DNA of 64,000 nt from Pseudocercospora fijiensis CIRAD86. Its lineage: Eukaryota; Ascomycota; Dothideomycetes; Mycosphaerellales; Mycosphaerellaceae. The position numbers were made by a program, and so were the translations under genes. Positions 21,701 to 33,397 of this stretch are shown one piece after another. Within the stretch, counting starts at the first letter, position 1. Each line of letters starts with the position of its first letter. The notes under the pieces were generated by a model, which was not told the origin of the DNA, searched no databases, and saw nothing but the letters and a program-made list of their open reading frames with translations. Location of the stretch: positions 1,436,507 to 1,500,506 of the forward strand of contig NW_006921539.1 of NCBI RefSeq assembly GCF_000340215.1, read 5' to 3'.

Positions 21701-23764
21701 ACCATCCACAGGTTGGTGGACCCCATAGATGATCTATGGCGAAGTACAAAGGGACTGCTTGCTTCCTAGCAATCTAACCGACGCGGCAAGCTAACCAATC
21801 GTGCACACATACCACCTCATGTCTAATCTTGAGACAATCTCGTGTCCGATGGCGACACAACGCATCGTCATGGTAGCTCGATCAGAATTCCAGCCTCCTG
21901 CTGTACCCTCCATGCTCTACTCTGCCACTCCTCACGACACTGGTGATACTTCATGCGCGCGCAAGAACCCGTCGATTGCGACGCCGTCAATATCCTGCGC
22001 GAAATTGCGCCACTAAAGGATTTGCCATGTGGTTCGACTCCACCTGCAAGGCCCTAAACATGGCCGTTTTCGTCTCTCGCTCGAAGCGGCAGTGTCAGGA
22101 CTGCCGGAGCGACACTTGGACCTCACTTCCAGCTCGGCACTCTGCCAACGTCGTCACGCGTGGGCACACGGTTGATCATGCATGTAATCCCCGGCCAGTG
22201 CTATCTGCCCACATCTAACTTAATAGGCAATGTGATCTTCGGCTAACGATATGTCAACTTGTCGTGAGTTGCACAGCTGGTAATTCCCATGTCACTCGCG
22301 CGAACCATGCTCTACACCATGCGAATCTCTTTCATTCTCCAGCGAAGCGATCGCATAGTGTCAACTTAGCCCCGTCTGTGCTCTTTGACGATGGTTGCAC
22401 AGTGGCAGGATGGTCTTGACCGCTCGCGGCACTTGTTTGAGGGAAAAGCTACGTGGGTCTAGCGGTGAATATTATGGAGTAACACGAGGTTGAGAGGAAC
22501 AAGGTGATTGTTGCACTTGCTCATGCATCAGCCTCCATTTGTCGTTCCTCGAGTCATGACAGCTTCGCGGCAACGATTACACGTGGGAAATGTCTGGAGG
22601 ACGACCTGGAGACATGCAACAGGACGCTTCCGATCCCTTTACTGACTATACCGGTTATGCTTGGCGAACATAAGTGGAGCAGAAAAGGTGGTTAATTGTG
22701 TGCACAGACAGAATTTGTACGAGCGCACAGGCAAAACTGGGGCGACTTGCATGAACGCTCACAGCCGTCGAAATTTCAAAGGGATCACAGCAATTGCCTC
22801 GAGCAACAAGCAATCGGCCTGCACCGTCCGAGCGGCCTCGAATTGACTAGCAAGTGTGGCACTGCTAGACGCATTTGAGAAGATGAGTGGAAGACGGACT
22901 TAAGCCAAGAAATAGTCCACAATCGACTCTAAAGTCCGAAAGTCTGTTCTGGTCGAATACCTCGATTGACCAAGATCAGTCCAAGTCAGGCAATTCTAGG
23001 GCGCCTCAGGCAAGCTCATACGATGCCGACTGGATGATGTCGGCCGAGAAGGGCAAAGCTCTCGGTCATAGAGAAACAAGTCAACCAATTAAGGCAGTAG
23101 TGGTGATCCCTTTCTCTCTACCAAGGTAAGTCCTGGGAGTGCTCTATCGCCAGATGTATATATATGAGAAATCGCCATGTGGTACAGTGTCAGGCCTCGC
23201 ACTTCTTAAGACACCACACACATGCTCTCAAATTTCCGCTCACAGCTCAGCGAGGAAGTGCTGCTCGGTTTGATGGGTAGAGTACTGTAGCTTCTGTGAT
23301 GATCGGCCTTGGTTGGGTGATATATAGACTAGAAGAGCTGATCGAAGCCTGATCTCGAATCTCGTATTTATACAGAGTTGAGGAATGATTCTCCTCTCTA
23401 TGATCTCAATCTGACCCTTCTCAGAGCGATCGAATGCAACGCATTTGGTAACCTCATCGTCGCCAAGAATTGCCCTAAGCACGGACCATCCTACGGGAAG
23501 TCCTGCAACGAGCGGTATTACCCACTCAGCCCTGTTGCGATGTTAAAGGCTACTAGTAATATTGACAAAATCTTCAGCAACAAAGGGCCTTGGAGTGTTG
23601 CTAATATTTCGATATCCCTCGAACGGAACATGTCGAGCAAGATCTTCGGTGCCGAATTCTCTTGGCAGGAACGAACCCTAACGCTGCTGACACATCCAGC
23701 AACTCATGTCATACAAATGCCATCGCGCCGTCCATCAAGGTCGTGCCGAGAGATGTAGACAACC

Positions 23765-24454
23765 ATGTCCTCTCCCATAATTCTCCGAGGCAGCTGTGCC
23801 TGCAATGCCACAAGCTGGACCTCGACCGCCGCCCCATCGCACCTCGATTTCTGCTATTGCTCCCAATGCCAACGCGTCTCCGGCGCGCCTTTCGTATCCT
23901 GGATGGGCGTAAACCGCTCCAGCATAGTCTGGTCCGGTAATTTACAAACCTTCCGTCTCCAAATCTCGAACGGCATGAACAGCATCGCTACACGAAGTTG
24001 CTGCTCGACATGTGGCGGGACAATGAGTATGCAGTACGACTGTTATCCCGAGAAGACTCACCTTTCGGCTGGGAGTGTCGTTGAAGATGTGGAAGGTGTG
24101 ATGAAGATTTTGAAAGCTGGGGATCATATTTTTGTTGCTGATAAGCCGGCGTGGTATACGATACCGGAAGATGGAGTGGAGAGGTATGATGGCTTTGACC
24201 AGTCGTTTTCGGATAGGCAGAGGAGATATGAAGAGCGGCAGAGGCATGAGCAGAGTAAAGTCAGCTCTCAGGCGCCGTATGATAATGAATATCGTGGAGA
24301 TGAGGAGAAAGTTATGCCTGACTTCACGATTGCTCGTGATCATGAGAAGACGTTTGAGGAGTCTGATTCGGAGATTGAAGCTTTAAGACGACAGTATGGC
24401 GGCACACAGCGACTTACAATAGGATCCACGCTTGACGAAATGGATTCTGACTGA
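23765..24454 (+). CDS. GFA/CENP-V domain protein (glutathione-dependent formaldehyde-activating enzyme-like)
   Basis: Intronless, 229 aa. The GFA fold covers residues about 5-130, with zinc-ligand motifs GSCACNA at the start, CYCSQCQRVSGAPF, and CCSTCGG followed by the conserved turn. The family includes S-(hydroxymethyl)glutathione synthase and many fungal members of unknown activity, so formaldehyde handling is only a family label. Residues about 150-229 form an extra charged tail (Arg/Glu/Asp-rich, SFSDRQRRYEERQRHEQSK) that the core family lacks; function unknown. It stands alone in a gene-poor stretch. Confidence 0.85.
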   Translation: MSSPIILRGSCACNATSWTSTAAPSHLDFCYCSQCQRVSGAPFVSWMGVNRSSIVWSGNLQTFRLQISNGMNSIATRSCCSTCGGTMSMQYDCYPEKTHLSAGSVVEDVEGVMKILKAGDHIFVADKPAWYTIPEDGVERYDGFDQSFSDRQRRYEERQRHEQSKVSSQAPYDNEYRGDEEKVMPDFTIARDHEKTFEESDSEIEALRRQYGGTQRLTIGSTLDEMDSD

Positions 24455-24679
24455 TTATGACGCTCATTTCCACTTCTTTCATGTATGGAATGCGATATTA
24501 GAGCCTAACGTTTTCCAACATTGCTCCGTTTAACAGTCTAAGGGCCTGTCTACAACAAACCAGTGAACTCAAAGCAGAAGGTCTACGGGGAGAGTCGCAT
24601 TCTTTGAAAGGATATAAGATGGAACTACGACCGTATGGCGAAAGGACCGTCTTCGCGGGACCAATATCTCAGCGCGAAG

Positions 24680-25188
24680 ATGTACGCAAGACCCGCTCTC
24701 TCGCCTCTGCTCCTCATAGGTCTCCTTGCGAACGCTCGCGTTATCGACCATGCCGAAACGGAAAGAAGCTTGCTTGAACGCTCGACGGCCATCGATGGGT
24801 GGAGCTATGTTGGATGCTTCATAGAGAGCGTGAATTCACGCGGCCTTCGCTCGGATTCCCGAGGTCGTTTGCAAGCCACGACATGAGCAAAGAAAAGTGC
24901 ATATCCTACTGCAACCAGGAAGGCTATTCATTTCCAGGCGTCGAATACGGACAAGAATTTTGGTGCGGCTTTATCTCATACTCAACCTCAGCTTCGAGAA
25001 GGGTATGGGTTACTGGAACTTCAACACATACGGCGCAACAGCCCGGCTACCACGTCGGCATAGATGGTCCATCAGCCCTCCAAACCGAACCCAAAAGCTC
25101 CGCAATTGACATCTACCCGCTCACAACAAACCCACTCATCGCTGGCTACACCTACAACTTGAGAGATTCTATCAAGGCAAGTACGTGA
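24680..25188 (+). pseudogene. Secreted WSC-domain protein gene, broken by a frameshift
   Basis: ATG 24680 opens a signal peptide (MYARPALSPLLLIGLLANA) and the first half of a WSC domain, WSYVGCFIESVNSRGL. This frame stops at 24884-24886. The second half of the same domain (MSKEKCISYCNQEGYSF then GVEYGQEFWCG) is in the next frame, which runs to a stop at 25186-25188. The switch falls near 24870-24885; no intron of usable size fits. WSC domains bind carbohydrate or act as cell-wall stress sensors. Downstream coding-like sequence is not recognised. A sequencing indel rather than true decay is possible. Confidence 0.6.
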
Positions 25189-26690
25189 ACAATCTAAGGA
25201 GACGGCGCTCGGCAATGATCTGGCAATAAGTGCGACGGGAGCTTGTGCTAGCCTTCAAACTTGTAATATCAAGGGCGTCGCGGAGAGACTGTATATCAGA
25301 ATTCACAACACGGTTCAGATGGCATGCACAGAAAGCAAATCTATGATGTAACCCGGCGAATTTGTATATTCAGGCTTCGTGGCCTGCGCAGAAGCCTCCG
25401 AGGAAATCGGGGCCGCCTTTGTTTGATGGTATCAGGTCCGTCTCGTACAGATCAGTTAGTCTATATAGTGTAGTACTAGATCTGATCGACAAGTTGACGA
25501 CGATGTTGGGTTGTACTTCTTCTTCTTGTCTAGCCCTTTCAGCTGATCCAGACCTGAGTCTCGAATGTAAACGCTTGTTTACACTCCAACTCTCAAGTTT
25601 CTATCATCAGCGAGCATGTTTATGGAACACCTTACCCGCGATCTCCCAATCAGGAAGGCATTGCCCAGAGCGCAACCTAATTTGCGACTTCACCTGTCGA
25701 TCGGGTATAGCCGCCGTTCTCTTACCAGTACGACAGAATCGCGGCATTGGTTGCAAAAGGCTCGTTTTGCGGCGGGACTTTTGCGGGTAACTAAGCTGAG
25801 ATGCAAGCGAGCGAGCAGCTCTTTCTTCACCAAGTGCCTCCAACGTAGCAAGAACGAGGTACCAACGGTAGCAGAAGTTTGCATTGCCATTGCCATTGCC
25901 ATGGACCTTCACAAAGATGATGACTGATCATGAACGAACGTCCTTTACGAGCTCGGCATCGTCTTTCTCCGAGCCATTGACGATGCGACGTTGCAGAGAG
26001 GAATAGAACCACTTTGGCTCGAAGTGTGGTACTCTTGGACGAGTAAGTTGCATGTAAACTTGGACCGTGTTGCTGTTGAGCGAGTAACACTCATTTGAAG
26101 CTGACTGCGCGCTAAGAATGCGTGTTGGTTGCTCGGCTGGTCCCAATGGTGCAAGAACACCGGCATCCCGAAGTCTCATACAAAGTTTCCTTGAGGGCGG
26201 CATGCACAAACCACGCTGTTGCGCGCGGCCTGGCGCGAACAACGTGATACGCTCGGGAACAAGAGTGGTATAAATGCATAGTCTGCATTGCAATGAGTTG
26301 TTAATCTCAAAGGCAATGTGCTTTCCGCATTGCGATGGTCTTGAGGGTGGTTTGCGGTGCACATCCTGCCTCCACCTGAGTTGCCATAAGTCTTGCTCCA
26401 ATGCCATTCTGCTAGCTGCTCGCATACATGGTCCAATCTAGCAGTGAGGGAGTTTTACAATGGTACTGCCATACCGCGACTTATGAATCGCGTAATCTCC
26501 GGTCAATGTGTTGGCTGTGTTGTGCAGATACTGCTCACCGTGACGTGGTACATCCGTAGGTCGGACTCCTGGCGATGCCTGGGATTCGCCGACATGCTCT
26601 CACATGCTGGTGATCACTCTCACTCAATGGTAGAGCGTCTCTCTTCATCCAAAGACCATTGATGCCACCGGTCTCTTGCAATTAGTCATG
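25189..26690. other. Gene-poor stretch, one weak hypothetical frame
   Basis: No recognised gene. A minus-strand frame at 25928-26425 (up to 165 codons, with RVPHFEPKWFYSSLQRR near its end) is the only one with protein-like composition; I cannot assign it and would not call it a gene. Confidence 0.35.
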
Positions 26691-26699
26691 AGGCCCGTC

Positions 26700-28460
26700 T
26701 CTGCAGCATAAAAGAGCCCTTCTCCCTCGAAAATCTCGTTCTGCACTCTTCCTCCTGCATCCCACTTTCGACCTTCTTCTCGCCACACCACCACAACACA
26801 ACAACCTCCAGTAAGTCCATCATTCCCCAGCACTCTTTCTACAACAAAATCACCTCCCAAATCTTCTCCTCTGACACATTCTCACCTCACTGCCCTCACC
26901 ATCCAACCATCACCTGCCGAATCTCACCTCGCCATCTCACACACATACAATGACTTCTCTTGCAACATGCTTCCGCTTTCACAACATCTCTTCCTTTCGT
27001 CTCACCACTGACTTCTCTAAAGATCCGCCGCCTCGGCCGCCACCAACATGGTTTCACTGACACCACCGCGCTCCGCCTCGAAAGACAATGGCGTTTGAGC
27101 GCGCGACACAACAATCTCGAGGCCCTGAGCAGCGGCAGCATCCTAAGTCTCTTCCAGAGAAACTCGAATTCGACTTTGCTGACATCCTGAACAGTTCGGC
27201 TACTGATTGCAGATGTCGGTGGCGCCTTGGCCTTCGATCCAGCAGCTTCGAAGCGCTGAGAACTCTGCAGCGTGACGATACGGCCCACGGCTTCACACCA
27301 CAGATCGCGAAATCAGCTGGCCTTCGAGGTTTCTGGAGCTTGTGTCGCATTTGATAGTGCTGCCTTACAACAATCTCACGGCCTCCAATCCGCAACCGCA
27401 CCGTGAGACGAACTTTTCCTTGACATCTTGGCGAAACTGACATTGACATTGACAGGCCCGGCCTGTTCTGGGAAGTACATGGCCTTTTGCTCGTATATCA
27501 GACCTCCTCGCTGACACTTTTCATAGTCTCCGAGCCACGGCACTGTCGACTGCCGATTCGCCACCATCGAAGCGGACGGCCAGATCTCAAAAGAAGTTTG
27601 AGTTGGTGAGGCCGACGGTAACACGCGAAGGTCGGGGCGTGGTACATAACCACACCATCGTGACATTGGCAAAGCGAGGCGATCTTCCTGACACGCTGGT
27701 GACGATGGGCTTTGAGCGGCCAACACAACAATCTCGAGGCGCGAACAGCATCCTGACCTGGAAAGTAGCCGACTCCTTCCACCACTCTGAATTTGCTGAC
27801 GTTCTTCGCAGATCGTCCATCATCCTGTCGCTTTTCAGCCACTGAGATACCATCATCGATCCCGAACCACTCGCCGCCTCCACCACCGACTACATCGCCC
27901 TGCCGTCGATCTTTCACACGTCGAATCTCCCACATCGTGGCGCGACTCTCACACGTTAAACACCAACGCCGTCGGTCGCTCAGACGTTAAACTTCCAGGC
28001 GTGGTCCGACTCACACGTTAAACTCCAATGGCGTCCGCCGACGACGTAAAACTCCAGGCGACAGCCTTCGGGTCGTTAACTGCCGTCGATTCCTGGATAG
28101 ACGTTAAAGCCAGGCGTCTGCCGACGACGTGAAACTCCAGGCGACAGCCTTCGGGTCGTTAACTGCCGTCATTCCTTGGAGGACGTTAAACTCCTAGGCG
28201 TGGTCCGACTCACACGTTAAACTCCAATGGCGACCGCTGATGTCGATACAACTCCAAGCGTCTGCCGCATGACGATAAACTCCAGGCGTGGCCCGACTCA
28301 CACGTTAACCTCCAATGGCGACCGCTGATGTCGATACAACTCCAAGTGTCCGCCGTATGACAGAAAACTCCAGGCGACAGCCTTCGGGTCGTTAACTGCC
28401 GTGGGCCGCTCACACGTTAAACTCCCTGGTGCCCGAAACTGGCATTAAACTACAGGTAAG
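26700..28460 (+). ncRNA. Candidate multi-exon transcription unit without a long ORF
   Basis: CATAAAAGAG at 26707-26716 is followed by a C/A-rich leader of about 230 bp typical of fungal 5' UTRs, containing a good donor CCA/GTAAGT near 26813. Downstream there are several intron-3'-end-like strings (TACTGATTGCAG, GACATTGACAG, GCTGACGTTCTTCGCAG), diverged repeats, then a minisatellite ending exactly at CAG/GTAAGT (28456). Frames are short and broken. A non-coding RNA, or a gene whose protein I fail to assemble, are both possible. Confidence 0.25.
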
Positions 28461-28720
28461 TGTCGTAGGCATAGGTACGTAAGAATTACTGTTCTCTCCT
28501 TCGCCACACAAAAGACCTCGCCTTCTCGCGGCGTGTGGCGTCAGTACTGATGAATGTCTCGTCGTCGGTCCATGGCGTTCGGGCTTCTGATGGAAGCGAA
28601 GAAGGTCCACTCGTCTTCATCTTGTGTTTGTTGACTTTGAGCAGATCTTCAATCTCGAGGCGATCCAGCAGTCTCCGCGAAAATCTCCGAGCAGATGCGA
28701 GGCTTGCTGACGCCTTTCTG
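27091..28720 (+). repeat. Diverged dispersed repeat, three or four copies of about 100 bp
   Basis: Copies near 27091, 27706 and 28634 share TTTGAGC, then CAATCTCGAGGC 10-20 bp later, then TTGCTGAC about 60-80 bp further on. A weaker copy lies near 27366 (ACAACAATCTCACGGC). Copies one and two both begin ATGGSBTTTGAGCG and read MxFERxTQQSRG. Confidence 0.6.
27911..28456 (+). repeat. Minisatellite, about 19 units of 21-35 bp with core ACGTTAAACTCCA
   Basis: Units vary but share a core close to ACGTTAAACTCCA followed by RGGCG. Unit types recur in order, giving a higher-order pattern: a CTCACACGTTAAACTCC type, a GACAGCCTTCGG type, and a GTCGTTAACTGCCG type, the last seen three times. Variable unit length and a TAA in the core argue against protein coding. 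Confidence 0.85.
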
Positions 28721-29180
28721 GGAAGTCGAGAGTTGACAGTTGGGAAGCGAATTCTGATCAGTCTCTCTGCTTACACATGTTGTGTTGCAGCTGACAGGTC
28801 GTGAATAGTGTTAGTGTTGTTGGCCATGTCCTTGCGAGAGGTGGAAAGTGCAACTCGACATTCACGCCGCTTCCACATGACATCGTCGCAGTTTCCATTG
28901 AGTAGTGGTCTGGTGATTCCTGTGCTTTTTGGCAGTCCATGCCGTATAATCTTCAGTCAACGCAGCTCTTTGTGTAGATACTATGTAGCCTGCCAACATG
29001 AGATCGGTTAAGGCGGATAGTTATGGAATGATCAGTGAAGCGGTGTCCGCACTATCCAATGTGACACACCCAGGCTACGCGATAAAACAGCATTTACACG
29101 GCTTCGTGGCATGCGTCGTGGAGAGAATATTGATGAGATGAAGTGAAGCCATCGCGACTGCTGCCAAGACTTGACGGAGC
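28457..29180. other. Stretch between the minisatellite and the transposon relic
   Basis: Contains the third diverged repeat copy (near 28634). No gene recognised. Confidence 0.4.
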
Positions 29181-29207
29181 TCCATACATACTAGATTGTC
29201 AATGGAG
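29181..29207 (+). repeat. Left terminal inverted repeat
   Basis: Begins CCATACATACTAGATTG and ends AATGGAGG; pairs with 33266-33292. Confidence 0.85.
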
Positions 29208-30229
29208 GGTTGGCTTCACTTTAGTCTATTGTCCTGTTGCGCCTTCCTTACTAACCTCACTATGCCTATTGTCGCGATAAACCTTACTCAGACTCGCTAT
29301 ACTTTCGCGCCTTACCTCGTAATGTTCTTCTTCTATCGACAATACCGACAGCGATACCGATACCGATAGTAGCAGCCGCTATAACTAGTATTCCGCGAGA
29401 CCTTATTCTTAGCGTAGCTTTAGTAGCTTCAGCTTCAACTTTAGCAGCGCACTTACTAGTAGCGTACTTACTAGTAGGAGGAGGAGAATATTTATCGTAA
29501 GTCGCGAGGCGTATCGCTATAGACTCGCTACTAACTCGCTCTAGACTTCGACGCCCTACGACTACAAACACCTACGATTTCTAGTACTATAGCGCGCAAA
29601 TATAGCAAGAGCTACTCGATTAGATAGCGATACCGGATAAGAAGAAGGCGGCATTAAATAGACTGCGGAAATATAAGGCTACTAGAATTATTATAGAAAC
29701 GGACTCTAGCAAGCTTGCACTAGCGCTATGCTACTACTATATACGCTCTAATAACTTTGAGTATCGTATACTTAATACTAAGGGCGAGCGTGTCTGCGCT
29801 TATTACAAGTATAAGGGCAAGTCTAGCTATACGGCTAGTATAGAAGAGGTTGAAGAAGACGATAGAAACAGCGAGCTAGCCGCGATATAGGCGCGAGTCG
29901 AGGCCGTAGAGGCAAAGAATACTAAACTAGAGGCAAAGATTAAGGCATTAGAAGCTAGGTTCGATAAGTTAGAAGGATATTGCCTCTCGTAGTTTAAATA
30001 GCTTAAGAATAAGGCTATTATTAAGTCTAAGGATGTATATACGATATAGAAGGAGCTATAGCTAAATAGCGATCGCGAGCTACTAGTAGATAATATTTAA
30101 GGAGCGAGTCTATAGCGAGTCTATAGCGAGTCTATATTTCAATTTCCTTTCTTCTTCGATTGTATCTCTATAGATAATAGATTAACTAGCTTCTAAGTAC
30201 GCTTTAGCTTCTAACTCTTCTGTCCGCTC

Positions 30230-30385
30230 TAACTATCTTGCTAACTATCTTGCTAGCTATCTTGCTAGCTATCTTACTAGCTATCTTGCTAACCTTGCTA
30301 ACCTTGCTAACCTTGCTAGCCTTACTAGCCTTGCTAGCCTTGCTAGCCTTCTTGCTAACTATCTTGCTAACTATCTTGCTAGTCC
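30230..30385. repeat. Tandem CTTGCTAAC / CTATCTTGCTAG array inside the element
   Basis: About 156 bp of alternating 12 bp (CTATCTTGCTAG-like) and 9 bp (CTTGCTAAC/CTTGCTAGC-like) units. TCTATAGCGAG repeats also occur near 30107-30135 and 31862-31902. Confidence 0.85.
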
Positions 30386-30597
30386 TTAGCTTCGCTCGAC
30401 TCTTTTAGAATAGGCGTAACTCGCGGTAGCCTCGCGGTGTCCTCGCCGCTTAGGTTAATAAACTTAGGCGGCTTTTTAGTATCGATTACCTTCTCCTTCT
30501 ATAGCTTCTCTTGCTTAATCTCTATAGATAGAACAACCCCGTCCTAACTCGCTATAGCACTCGCGCTACTACTCGTAGTAGGAGTACTTAGCCGGTA

Positions 30598-30665
30598 CTT
30601 CCGCTTTAGTTGCCTTTATTGCTATAGCTTCCGCTTTAGTTGCCTTTATTGCTATAGCTTCCGCT
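30598..30665. repeat. Tandem 30 bp duplication inside the element
   Basis: Two adjacent copies of a 30 bp unit beginning CTTCCGCTTTAGTTGCC. Confidence 0.8.
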
Positions 30666-33265
30666 ATTATTAGATACAGATTTTAAGGTAATAGATTAGT
30701 AGCTGCTTTGTTGCTTTCCCTCCTATTTGCGGTTTAAAGAGTATAAGAGCCTCTTTAACTAGTCCTAGGCCGAGTGCTTTAGAAGCGACTTTCTCTAGTA
30801 ATAAGCGCTTATTATCGAAATTAGTATAAAAGAAGTAGTCCGTATAGTCGTCGACCTAATAGACGCTACCTTACGGTAGGTCCTTAGCGTTAATCCGACT
30901 AAGAACCTAGTCTATAAGTAATATATTGGCTTCTTCGAAGTCTTTGTTAGACTAGATATTAGTAATAGAAGTCTATAGGACTAGCGGATTATATTCCTAT
31001 AGGTCGACTCTACCCCTACGAGAAACCTCTACTCGCTAGCTAAAAACTAAATAGCGGCAGGTAAATAATACCTTTGTTGGCTCCTTTAATAGTTGTATAG
31101 GTATTAGTAGACGTTGCGAGAGGCTCTAAGATCTAGCATTTGGTCGAGAAGTTAGCTTATACTGCTAAATAGCAGTATTGCGTACAGTATTCGCCGCCTT
31201 AGGTAGAGAAGGGAACGTATTAAAGCCTCGTACTATACTCGTAGTTGAACTCGTAGCAGCAGCGGCAGTAGTAGCGGCTGCTACTAACGGCTCGCGTACA
31301 AATCGCTCGGTTAGTAGATTAGGGTTCTTAAGACTATATTAGTTATAGAATGCGTATGCTTTTAATAGTATTGCATAGTTAGCGCCGGTAATAGTATAAA
31401 AGGTACCCTAGACAGGCATTGTTAGTAGTAGAACTAAGGTAGAACTATAGCAGTAGTATAGAGGTAGAACAAGATAGGAATTGAAAGATTAAGAAGGAAA
31501 TAGAACTGAAATAAGCGACTCGCGGCCGGCTCGCGGCCGGCTCGCAAATCCCTTATTTTAGATTAGTATATATTATTTATAAACTTAATTAATCTAGCCC
31601 CGGTATTCGCCCTACCTAACGTCTAATTACGAGCTGCTAATAGCTTATCTAACTCTATTAGTTTAGGCCCTAACCCTATAGCTGTATACTCGGCAATTAG
31701 CTATCGAAGAAGTAAGTATACCTAGCGGTAAACTCGCTCTCTATCGCTATTATTCTCGCTACTACTAACTAGATACGAGAAGCCGCGAGTCTATAATGCT
31801 ATCTAACACTAAGTAAGCGTAGCCTCGGGTAGGTAGGCTTTAAGATCTAGGAATTAGCGAGTCTATTAGCGAGTCTATAGCGAGTCTATAGCGAGTACTA
31901 TAGAATCTAATATATACCGAATCCTTAAAGGTCTTGCTCTATATTATTAAGTACGCTATTAGGCATAGGAATACCTTAATAAGAATGCCCGCTTAGCTCT
32001 AGATAATAGTATAGAATATGCGGAATACCTAGTATAACGTATAGTCGATTAGCCTGCTTCCTAATCCGATAGCTATTCTAGAAGTAAACAAATTCGAGGA
32101 CTTTATAGCGTATAATTGGTATATAGACTGCAAGGAAGGCAATCCGATCGGCTAGCAATTTAGTATCGTATAGTAACTCGCGTAGCAACTCGTAAAAATA
32201 GCCCCTCTAGCTATTTAATGCAGGTACTTGCTAGCGCTACTATACCTCGATCCGCTAGTTTATCTTGCTCGTACTATATTTAAAGCAGTCTTCGAAAGCT
32301 AGTAGTTCTAGTTCTAGTTCCGGTTCTAGGTTACTACGAGTCGTAAGGCGAGTCGTATAGTAAGCGTCCGCGGCTAGAATCGTTTCCGCCCTACGGTCTA
32401 ATCGGATAATCTATAGTATTATACTACTATTCTTAATCGTTGCAATATATTAAGCGAGTACGGATATAGCTATACGGCTAGTAATCCCTACGTAGACCTA
32501 GATAATGTAACGCGAGTAGATATTAATAGCTGCGTAGATCTGTATTCCCTAATGCTCGAATTTATAGTAAGTATCTATTAATATTACGTAGCTAGGGCCT
32601 AGTATAATAATCGCTCTATAGTACTCTTGCGCCCGCTCGCGGCGGACTTGCAACCCTTTAGGATTTAGTAAGCAAGCTATACGATATAGCCGATCTCTAC
32701 TAATAATGTTGTATTTAGACCTAATATAGGTATATAGGTACCGTCGGCCGAAGGACTCTACCGTAGACTTCTCGAGCTCTTCCTATAAGACCTCTACTAT
32801 TTCCTCTTCCGCTTCTATCTATCTATCTCGCGATAATGCCTTCTTTAATCTAAACTCTTAATGTATCCGTTAATATCTCCGCTAGCTAATATTAAATCTA
32901 TCTATCTTTAGTACTTTAACCGCTTCTTTATTAGTTAAGCGTAAAGCGGAGAAGGTATATACGACTCGGATCTTTAGTACCTCGACATTATTAACTCGGT
33001 TATAGTAAGCGTAATAGCTATAATTAACCCCCTATTCCTTAAGCCTCCGACAAAGCGTAGAAAGAGCTATCTAGTAACTAGTCTCTTATATAAGGTGCTA
33101 TAGGATTTCGCCTTATATAGTGCCGCTATTGACCTGTAAGGTTATCTAAGCCCTCTATAGCGAGAGATCGATACGTAGAGGCATTTTGCGAGTCAATAGC
33201 GAGTATAGTGCGAGGGCAAACATAGAAAGTTGGTCGTAGAGGTAGGTTAGTGGAGGCGGTGAGAA

Positions 33266-33292
33266 CCTCCATTGACAATCTGGTATGTATGG
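33266..33292 (-). repeat. Right terminal inverted repeat
   Basis: On the minus strand it begins CCATACATACCAGATTG and ends AATGGAGG. It keeps the CA that the left end has lost. Confidence 0.85.
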
Positions 33293-33397
33293 GCCTCCCT
33301 AAGACTTGCGACCGCGAGACGAGGCAGACGCGTTTCTTGAGTTGTCCTCAGAAGTTCATATCACGCACAAGAACAAGACGCTTTCTTGCAGCATAAT

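Larger units (their letters stand above)
20034..23764. other. Gene-poor stretch with simple repeats and a palindrome cluster
   Basis: 3.7 kb with no frame I can assign to a protein family. It holds a G14 run, a (CATCG)5 and an (AGC)6 microsatellite, and a cluster of perfect palindromes at 21526-21700 (listed separately). The near part must contain the WD40 promoter. Confidence 0.45.
29181..33292. mobile_element. RIP-mutated DNA-transposon relic with 27 bp terminal inverted repeats
   Basis: The left end 29181-29207 and right end 33266-33292 are inverted repeats matching at 26 of 27 positions. The one difference is a CA-to-TA change. The interior is almost devoid of CA and TG dinucleotides and rich in TA, while CG and GC remain, which is the footprint of repeat-induced point mutation; no long ORF survives. 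Two decayed coding stretches are visible. One on the minus strand starts near 33183 and has many TAG/TAA where Gln or Trp codons would be expected; it has a helix-turn-helix-like look. One on the plus strand, about 29635-29985, is Lys/Glu-rich and coiled-coil-like. A TA flanks each end if the repeat is taken to start at CATAC, fitting a TA target duplication as in Tc1/mariner/pogo elements, but the family is not certain. Confidence 0.8.

Noticed and set aside
27911..28456. CRISPR-like repeat array
   Set aside because: The genome is eukaryotic, units vary in length and sequence, and there are no unique spacers between constant repeats.
29181..33292. Active transposon
   Set aside because: No long ORF in any frame; stops occur throughout the transposase-like stretches, so it is a relic.
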